Source: Elusimicrobia bacterium RIFCSPLOWO2_01_FULL_59_12 (lineage in GTDB: Bacteria; Elusimicrobiota; Elusimicrobia; 2-01-FULL-59-12). From it: DNA of 18,211 nt. Shown in pieces: positions 13,218 through 18,211 of the stretch (within the stretch, counting starts at the first letter, position 1; every line of letters starts with the position of its first letter). Both the position numbers and the translations under genes were made by a program. A model generated the notes under the pieces. The model saw nothing but the letters and a program-made list of their open reading frames with translations. It was not told where the DNA came from and did no database searches. The stretch lies in contig MGUR01000053.1 in NCBI GenBank assembly GCA_001800075.1, positions 33,546 through 51,756 on the forward strand. Direction: 5' to 3'.

Positions 13218-13247
13218 GTCATCCTTGCGGTTGTAAACGGGGATGAC
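13218..13247. repeat. Half-unit palindromic repeat between the first two response regulators
   Basis: GTCATCC 13218-13224 and GGATGAC 13241-13247 are perfect inverted ends. The interior (GCGGTTGTAAAC) closely matches the dprA copy (GCGGTCGTAAGC), with two stem bases altered. It lies 3 nt after the first regulator's stop and supplies the ATG (13243) of the next frame. Confidence 0.75.
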
Positions 13248-14214
13248 ACCCGGAGGGAGCACTCCCATCGTAGACGTCGTTTCACCGGCCCGCACGCGGG
13301 TCTTGGTCGCGGAAGACGAGGACTCCATCGCGAAAATGCTTCAGGAAGCCCTGCAGATCGCGCGGTATGACGTCCGGATCGCGCGCGACGGGCAGGAGGC
13401 CCTGGAGCAGGTCAGCATGGATCCCCCGGATTTGGTCCTGCTGGATGTCCAGATGCCCCGCATGAATGGTTTTGATGTCTGCAAGAAAATCAAATCGGAC
13501 GTTTTTATGCGCCATATCCCGGTGCTGATGCTGACCGCGCAGGGGTCGACGCAGAACAAGGTGGCGGGCCTGGAATGCGGCGCCGACGATTACGTGACCA
13601 AGCCGTTCGACATGGACGAACTCCTGGCGCGTATCCGCACCCTGCTCCGGCGCACGCGGCTGGGGCTGGAGGCCAACCCGCTGACCCGTCTGCCCGGCAA
13701 CGTGACGATCGAGAGAGAAATCGTGCAGCGGATCAGAACCGGGACGCCCTTTGCGGTGCTTTACGTTGATTTGAACGAGTTCAAGGCCTACAACGACGCC
13801 TACGGCTTCGTCAAAGGGGACGACGTGATCCGTGAGACGGCGCGGCTGGTGGTGGCGGAGACGGAACCTTCGGGCGGTTTTGTCGGGCATATCGGGGGGG
13901 ACGACTTCGTGGTGATTGCGATCCCGGACAACGCCGAGGCCCTGTGCCAGCGCATCCTGGCGTCCTTTGACGCCAAAAGCCCGGAATTCTACGCTCCGGA
14001 GGACCGCGCCCGGGGGTTTGTGACGATGAAGGACCGCCGCGGGCGGGAGACCCGGTTCCCGCTGCTTTCGATATCGATCGGCGTGGTGACCAGCCAGCTT
14101 CGCAAGATCACCTCGCTCGGGGAAGTCAGCAAAATCGGGGCGGAGATGAAGCATTTTGCCAAGGAACACAAGGAAATGCGGTCGGCCTACGCGATCGACC
14201 GTCGGAAAGACTAG
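13243..14214 (+). CDS. Response regulator with REC and GGDEF domains (putative diguanylate cyclase)
   Basis: This 323-residue protein has a receiver domain (about 18-138; D68 in LVLLDVQMP, K120 in YVTKPF) and a GGDEF domain (about 145-320; NPLTRLPGN, YVDLNEFKAYNDAYGF, IGGDDF at 217-222). GGDEF proteins make cyclic di-GMP. Here the signature is GGDDF preceded by HI rather than RY, and the inhibitory RxxD site is absent, so activity may be altered or lost. The only early ATG (13243) lies inside the palindromic repeat and has no ribosome-binding site. An excellent GGAGGGAG (13252-13259) sits 7 nt before ATC 13267, so the true start is uncertain. The stop is 3 nt before the next gene. Confidence 0.9.
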   Translation: MTPGGSTPIVDVVSPARTRVLVAEDEDSIAKMLQEALQIARYDVRIARDGQEALEQVSMDPPDLVLLDVQMPRMNGFDVCKKIKSDVFMRHIPVLMLTAQGSTQNKVAGLECGADDYVTKPFDMDELLARIRTLLRRTRLGLEANPLTRLPGNVTIEREIVQRIRTGTPFAVLYVDLNEFKAYNDAYGFVKGDDVIRETARLVVAETEPSGGFVGHIGGDDFVVIAIPDNAEALCQRILASFDAKSPEFYAPEDRARGFVTMKDRRGRETRFPLLSISIGVVTSQLRKITSLGEVSKIGAEMKHFAKEHKEMRSAYAIDRRKD

Positions 14215-14217
14215 GTC

Positions 14218-14904
14218 ATGAAATACAAGATCCTCGTGGTCGAGGACAACAAGGACGACGCCGCGCAGTTGATCAGCACCTGCCATCAGGCGGGTTTTCA
14301 AACCTCCCAGGCGGACAGCGGCGAAAAGGCCCTGGAGATGGTCTGGACCTGGAAGCCCGACATGCTGCTGCTGGACCTGGCGCTTCCCGGGATCAACGGG
14401 AAAGAGGTCTGCCGTATTTTAAGGGACGATGAGCGCGGCCGCGCCATCCCGCTGATCATGGTGACCGCCGCCAAAGAGCGCGCCGACGTCCTCGCCGGCT
14501 TCGCCGCCGGGACCGACGATTATCTCGCCAAGCCGGTGGAGCCCCAGGAACTGGTCGCGCGCATGAACGCGGTCCTGAAGAGGTACCACAAGAAAAACGG
14601 CGAGGCGGAAGTCCTGCGGGTCGGCAAAGTCACCCTGGACCTGTCCAAGCACCGGGTGGAAGTCGACGGCCAGCAGGTGAAGCTCACCGGCAAGGAGTTC
14701 GGCCTGCTGGAAGTCCTGATGAAAAAGTCCGGCCGCGTGCTCTCGCGCCAATTTTTGTTGGAGTACGTTTGGGGGTATGAGGAAGAAGTCCTCACCCGCA
14801 CCATCGACATGCACATCGCCCGCCTGCGGCAGAAACTCGGCGACGAAGGCCGCGAACGGATCCAAACCGTCGAACGCTTCGGCTACCGGTTTTCCGACGA
14901 GTAA
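14218..14904 (+). CDS. OmpR/PhoB-family response regulator (second)
   Basis: This 228-residue paralogue of the regulator at 12516 has a receiver domain with E9/D10, D53 (MLLLDLALP), T83 and K105 (DYLAKPVEP), then a winged helix with LTGKEFGLLEVLM, LTRTIDMHIARLRQKL and RFGYRF. It follows the GGDEF regulator after 3 nt, so both are probably on one transcript. GACTAGGTC before ATG 14218 gives only a weak ribosome-binding site. The partner kinase is not in the window. Confidence 0.94.
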   Translation: MKYKILVVEDNKDDAAQLISTCHQAGFQTSQADSGEKALEMVWTWKPDMLLLDLALPGINGKEVCRILRDDERGRAIPLIMVTAAKERADVLAGFAAGTDDYLAKPVEPQELVARMNAVLKRYHKKNGEAEVLRVGKVTLDLSKHRVEVDGQQVKLTGKEFGLLEVLMKKSGRVLSRQFLLEYVWGYEEEVLTRTIDMHIARLRQKLGDEGRERIQTVERFGYRFSDE

Positions 14905-14949
14905 CGACTCCCCCGTTCCGAAACCCATCTAAAAATCAACTAAACTGGA

Positions 14950-15003
14950 TTTACAAGACTTTTACAAGACGATAACACCCGCGTGACAGGCGTCCCGTAT
15001 ACT
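14950..15003 (+). promoter_or_regulatory. Tandem 11-bp direct repeats and -10 box before the lone receiver gene
   Basis: TTTACAAGACT (14950-14960) and TTTACAAGACG (14961-14971) repeat with an 11-bp period, the spacing used by PhoB/OmpR-type dimers. A -10 box TATACT lies at 14998-15003, 6 nt before ATG 15010, with no convincing -35. This fits an activator-dependent promoter, perhaps driven by one of the two neighbouring PhoB-like proteins, and a leaderless transcript. Confidence 0.6.
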
Positions 15004-15009
15004 TGTCCC

Positions 15010-15396
15010 ATGGAACGACGCTTGCTGATGATTGACGACGACATCGCGCTGGGGAAACTGGTCCAGGAATTTTTAACCGGCGAGGGCTGGAGCTGCTACT
15101 GGGTGGACAACGGCGAAGAAGGCTATCAGGAAGCCCTGGCTTTGAAACCCGATGTCATCCTGCTGGATTTGAATCTTCCGGGTGTCGGAGGGATGGAACT
15201 CTGCCACCGCATGAAGGGCGATCCCCGGCTGTCGCACATCCCCGTGGTGATCCTCACCGGGGCCTACAAGGAAGTCCGCGACCGCGTGCGGGGCCTGGAA
15301 CGCGGCGCCGACGACTACATTTTGAAGCCGTTCGACCTCGATATTCTTCTGGCCCGCCTCAATTCCATCTCGAGAGTAAAAGGCAAAGTCGCTTAA
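15010..15396 (+). CDS. Stand-alone receiver domain protein
   Basis: 128 residues consisting only of a receiver domain: D9/D10/D11, phospho-acceptor D53 (VILLDLNLPGVGG), T83 and K106 (DYILKPFDLD). With no output domain it may act by protein contact (CheY/Spo0F style) or as a phosphate relay or sink. Start at ATG 15010 is chosen because the receiver fold begins at MERRLLMIDDD and the -10 box ends 6 nt before it. An in-frame GTG at 14983 would lie upstream of the -10 box. Confidence 0.88.
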   Translation: MERRLLMIDDDIALGKLVQEFLTGEGWSCYWVDNGEEGYQEALALKPDVILLDLNLPGVGGMELCHRMKGDPRLSHIPVVILTGAYKEVRDRVRGLERGADDYILKPFDLDILLARLNSISRVKGKVA

Positions 15397-15521
15397 TTCC
15401 CGCGCTACCCCAGTCATTTTAGCCATCCCCTAAAAAAGTCTAGACTTCGCTGACCCGGAACCTGCTTGGGAAGGACGGCCTCCCTCCGATTACTTCATCC
15501 GGAATTTCTGGCATGGATTTA
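15397..15521. other. Spacer after the receiver gene
   Basis: No gene is visible. It includes a 12-nt perfect palindrome at 15436-15447 (AAGTCTAGACTT) whose TAGACTT half also occurs at the -10 box of the first regulator (12440-12446), and a weak AT hairpin (TTTTAG 15417-15422 with CTAAAA 15430-15435). No clear bidirectional terminator separates the converging genes. Confidence 0.45.
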
Positions 15522-15600
15522 GGGCCTGGAACGCGGCGCCGGCGACTGCATTTTGAAGCCGTTTTGATTTGGGCATCCTGCCGGCGGGATTGAATTCAAT
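15522..15600 (+). pseudogene. Decayed fragment of a receiver domain, duplicate of the end of the 15010 gene
   Basis: This stretch repeats 15291-15369 at a constant offset of 231 bp. GGGCCTGGAACGCGGCGCC is identical, followed by GGCGACTGCATTTTGAAGCCGTT against GACGACTACATTTTGAAGCCGTT, then growing divergence to AATTC. In the receiver frame it reads GLERGAGDCILKPF and then TGA; the conserved DD is GD. It is a duplicated or leftover receiver C-terminus (the KPF switch region). The fragment abuts the stop of the convergent minus-strand gene. Confidence 0.8.
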
Positions 15601-17279
15601 TAAAACGTCGGGACATCCGCTGGGTTGTCGGGGGGCTCGGGAGTGCGTTTAATGACGGGAATCGCGCCGCCGCCCGCGGCCCCGCCGTTGCGGAGCGCTC
15701 CGGTCGCGCCCCGGGGGCTGATGCCGGAGGCGTTGGCGGCCTGCGCCATCGCCATCATCTCACTGAGAGCGGAGGAGGCGTAGGGGTTGGCGACGATCGC
15801 GCCGTTGGATGTCGCTTGGAACATGGGCAAGCGCTGGGTTCCCGGCGGCAGGTCGCCGACATAGTCGTTATCCCAGTCCACGGCCACCAGGTTCGTCCGA
15901 TAGCCGTTTTCGACGCCGGGATCCGGATCCTCATCCACAAAAACGATCTTATCGGGCGTCATGCCGTTGTTCTCCGCGCTTTGGATAAAGACCTTTCCCA
16001 GCAGGCCCGTAGGATTCGTCGGGAATCGCGCTACATCAGCTTGGCGTATCGAGCCTTTAATAACGTCTCGGTGGCTCGGCAAATCGACGGCGCTGACTTT
16101 GACGCTGTCAATGATGGGGCCGCTGACGGACAAATCAAGGCCGATCCCCATCAAAGCGCCGCCCAGAGCGATCATGAAAACGTTATTGACGGCATTGGCG
16201 GGCAGGGAAGAGTACCAGGGGCCTGCGTTCGGCATTCTTGCGGCGTCGGCCCTGGCAGTGTCGAGCTTGTTGTCCCTCTTCCCCATGATGTAGCCCCAAA
16301 TGGCGGCTATAGCGAAAGCCGCGGCGAGGGCAATCCACCCATAAGGATTCGACAACAGCCCCAACTGCCACAAACCGGCCGCGTACATGCCCACGCCGGA
16401 GATGACCTCGCCCAAAGCTCCCATTGAAAATCCGTCTGAAAACAGCCTGAACGCTCCGTCGAACACGGACCAGCCGCCCAAAACGAGGCCGACGACGCCG
16501 CTTGCCTTGCCCAGCGCGTTGGAACGGAACCAAGTGGGCCCGCCAAGCCCGCTATTTTTGACATGACTGAACCATTGACCTCTGACCCCCATCGCGAAGA
16601 AACTGCCGAAGGCGCCAAGGATCGAACCCATTTTGCTTGGACCCGGGCCCGGGTGAAAACCCTTATAGCCTGTGTCATCGGGGACGCCTGAACCGGTACC
16701 GGGGACGCTTGGACTGCCAGAACCCGGTGGGACTGCGGCCGTTGTATCCACGGGAGGGGGTTCTTCGGTTGGAGGATCTTCCGTGTCGGGTGGGGGCGTC
16801 GGCGTATTCGGCGGAGCGGTCGTTGTCGGTGTCTTCGGCGGAGCGGGCGCCGTCGGCTCTGCGGGCTCGACGATGACGGGGCGCGCCCCGCCGTCCGTCA
16901 AGGTCGCCGTCGCGTAAGGCCGGCCCGACACCGTGCCGGTGGGGCCGACGCCATTATTGGGGTCCGATGAAGCGCCGGCGCCGCCGCCGTTGGTTCCGGA
17001 CGTGGAACTGAAAGGGGACGCGCCGCCCCCCAATGCGCTGGACGGGGTCGTTTCCTCGTTAAAATCGGAGGTGAGCGTCGAGAAATCGAATCCGGTGATA
17101 TTCCCGACGATCTCGTTATCCTGGTAAAGGTTGCCCGACGAGAGATCGACGGCGACGCCGTCCGGAAGGGTGATCGGCTGCCCGTTCTCATCGGTGATGT
17201 AGACGCCCTCCCCGCTCCGCGTGACCAGGATCGGGAAGGAATCGCCAAACAAGGCTAAGACGGCGTTCGTCGCGCTCAT
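15600..17279 (-). CDS. Membrane protein of unrecognised family, tandem paralogue 1
   Basis: I do not recognise this 559-residue protein. Layout: a beta-rich N-terminal segment (about 15-65, TRSGEGVYITDENGQPITL), a Gly/Ser-rich stretch (82-118), a Pro/Thr-rich linker (138-204), then about five hydrophobic segments (217-233, 258-278, 286-310, 313-333, 364-383), then a soluble C-terminal part (about 384-545) and a Pro-rich end. There is no N-terminal signal peptide. Two blocks are shared with the next gene upstream: GKRDNK, and WYSSLPAN..NNVFMI..ALMGIGLDL followed by LLGKVFIQSAENNGMTPDKIVFV. The linker suggests a cell-envelope or surface role (inference). The start is 8 nt after the upstream stop; AGGAGG (17298-17303 on this strand) is 18 nt away, so initiation may be coupled. 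Confidence 0.75.
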   Translation of the reverse strand: MSATNAVLALFGDSFPILVTRSGEGVYITDENGQPITLPDGVAVDLSSGNLYQDNEIVGNITGFDFSTLTSDFNEETTPSSALGGGASPFSSTSGTNGGGAGASSDPNNGVGPTGTVSGRPYATATLTDGGARPVIVEPAEPTAPAPPKTPTTTAPPNTPTPPPDTEDPPTEEPPPVDTTAAVPPGSGSPSVPGTGSGVPDDTGYKGFHPGPGPSKMGSILGAFGSFFAMGVRGQWFSHVKNSGLGGPTWFRSNALGKASGVVGLVLGGWSVFDGAFRLFSDGFSMGALGEVISGVGMYAAGLWQLGLLSNPYGWIALAAAFAIAAIWGYIMGKRDNKLDTARADAARMPNAGPWYSSLPANAVNNVFMIALGGALMGIGLDLSVSGPIIDSVKVSAVDLPSHRDVIKGSIRQADVARFPTNPTGLLGKVFIQSAENNGMTPDKIVFVDEDPDPGVENGYRTNLVAVDWDNDYVGDLPPGTQRLPMFQATSNGAIVANPYASSALSEMMAMAQAANASGISPRGATGALRNGGAAGGGAIPVIKRTPEPPDNPADVPTF

Positions 17280-17287
17280 GGCAGGGG

Positions 17288-18211
17288 TTACTCGTGCCCT
17301 CCTTCGGAGCCCATCACAGCGGAGGATTGCGCGCTTTGCGCGCTGGTCGTGCCGCTGGCGGCCGCCAGGGCCAACGCTCTTACGGCGGCCAATTCCGAGT
17401 TGGCTTTGGGGGTAAAGCGAATCGCGCCGCGGTCATCCTTGTAGAAAATAGGCACTTGAGACAAGGCCGGAATCTTCGGGCTGGTCGCGTAGCCGTCGTA
17501 ATCCAGGCTGAGCATGTTGACGGCATAGGCGTTGTCTCGGGTCGTGCAATCGGCTCCGCTGCACCGGGTGTCATTGGACACATAGACGACCTTGTCCGGC
17601 GATATGCCGTTATTTTCCGCGCTCTGGATAAAGACTTTACCCAGGACGCTTGTGGCAACGGAGGGCAACTTTCCGCCGCCGATGGAAGAATCCAAAGCGT
17701 CATGCCAGGCAGGCAGCTTGGCGCCTGGGACGGCGATGAAGTGATGGGAGGGGCCGTCCATGCCCAGGTTCAGTCCAAGACCCATCAAAGCGGTAGCCGT
17801 CAGGATCATGAAAACGTTATTTGTCGCCAGCTTTTTATACCAAGGCTGCGGCCCGGTGTCGGCCGGAGGAGCCGTGGTGGTCGTCGGCTGTGTCGTGGTC
17901 GCCGGAGGCGTCGTTGCAGCAGTTGTTTGCTGTGTCGCGGCCGGCGGCGTCGTGGCGGGCGTCTGGCTTGCCAGAGGAGTTGTGCTCGGAACGGGAGGAG
18001 GGTCCAGCTCCTTCTTCTGCTTGTTGTCACGCTTCCCTTTGAGCAGTCCCATAATGAAGGTAAGCACCGTGGTGCCCAGGGATATCCAGGTGGCATAGGG
18101 CATGAGCATCTTATACCGGGCAAGCATTTTGGCGAGAGAACCAAAGAACATGACCCCGCCGAGCCCGGCGCTCATCAGGCCCATCTTGCTGAACTCCGCG
18201 CCCAGCTGATG
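17288..18211 (-). CDS. Membrane protein of unrecognised family, tandem paralogue 2 (5' partial)
   Basis: The frame is open to the window edge (HQLGAEFSK precedes the first internal Met at 18184), so the N-terminus is missing. Numbering from that Met: hydrophobic segments at about 1-20 and 29-49, GKRDNK at 50-55, a Pro/Thr/Gln-rich linker at 61-112, WYKKL and a membrane segment NNVFMILTATALMGLGLNL (122-140), then a soluble part with VLGKVFIQSAENNGISPDKVVYV (180-202) and an Ala/Ser-rich C-terminus. A Cys pair (C208, C213) absent from paralogue 1 may form a disulphide, which would put this part outside the cytoplasm. The alternative start at 18184 would cut into the shared SKMG block, so it is unlikely. 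Probably co-transcribed with paralogue 1. Confidence 0.72.
   Translation of the reverse strand, partial: HQLGAEFSKMGLMSAGLGGVMFFGSLAKMLARYKMLMPYATWISLGTTVLTFIMGLLKGKRDNKQKKELDPPPVPSTTPLASQTPATTPPAATQQTTAATTPPATTTQPTTTTAPPADTGPQPWYKKLATNNVFMILTATALMGLGLNLGMDGPSHHFIAVPGAKLPAWHDALDSSIGGGKLPSVATSVLGKVFIQSAENNGISPDKVVYVSNDTRCSGADCTTRDNAYAVNMLSLDYDGYATSPKIPALSQVPIFYKDDRGAIRFTPKANSELAAVRALALAAASGTTSAQSAQSSAVMGSEGGHE

Noticed and set aside
7498..13247. CRISPR array
   Set aside because: The repeats are palindromic units of differing length spaced by whole genes, not short regular repeats with spacers, and no cas genes are present.
13282..14301. A 339-codon minus-strand open frame opposite the REC-GGDEF gene
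   Set aside because: The plus strand has unmistakable receiver and GGDEF motifs. The antisense translation has no recognisable domain and no ribosome-binding site.
15512..15592. A 26-codon open frame from ATG 15512
   Set aside because: It reads the decayed receiver fragment in a shifted frame, gives an Arg-rich peptide without pattern and has no ribosome-binding site.
16672..16917. Plus-strand open frames across the Pro/Thr linker of the minus-strand membrane protein
   Set aside because: They read the complement of low-complexity Pro/Thr codons as Gly/Val runs. The minus-strand frame is continuous and its paralogue supports that strand.

Overview
The window is a GC-rich bacterial chromosome segment using the standard code (TGA, TAA and TAG all serve as stops). 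No rRNA, tRNA, CRISPR array, intact transposase or phage gene was seen. The order rlmN - PASTA protein - rpe - rpsP - rimM fragment - trmD - rplS - rnhB - yraN - comM - dprA - topA - xerC is a classic conserved housekeeping neighbourhood. The missing members (no PASTA kinase domain, no khpA, only the PRC-barrel half of RimM, no trmFO, no hslVU) and the stacked orphan response regulators suggest an uncultivated or deep-branching lineage. Elusimicrobiota or Omnitrophota would fit, but the phylum cannot be fixed from this sequence alone.

Region 1 (1-5665, + strand) is a tightly packed translation and RNA-processing operon. Most neighbours overlap by 1-23 nt, so translational coupling is likely. 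A perfect 28-nt palindrome with a T run separates rpe from rpsP and probably splits the operon into two transcription units. Region 2 (5666-5958) is noncoding and holds a 72-bp palindromic element and a second strong hairpin. Region 3 (5959-12374) carries the DNA uptake and topology genes comM, dprA, topA and xerC. It is peppered with GC-rich palindromic repeats, several of which lie in frame inside the coding sequences of dprA, topA and xerC at non-conserved positions, in the manner of Rickettsia palindromic elements. Region 4 (12375-15396) is a run of four response regulators (PhoB-like, REC-GGDEF, PhoB-like, lone REC) without a histidine kinase. Two of them are preceded by half-copies of the same palindromic repeat. 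A decayed copy of the end of a receiver domain follows at 15522-15600.

Region 5 (15600-18211, - strand) encodes two tandem, clearly paralogous membrane proteins of a family I do not recognise. They share a membrane segment with the signature NNVFMI...ALMG.GL and a C-terminal domain with LGKVFIQSAENNG, but differ in where their Pro/Thr-rich linker sits. The second runs off the window.

The strongest novelty candidates are the palindromic repeat family that has entered essential genes in frame, the unknown tandem membrane protein family, the RimM reduced to its PRC barrel and fused by overlap to rpsP, and the leaderless-type promoters of xerC and the lone receiver gene.
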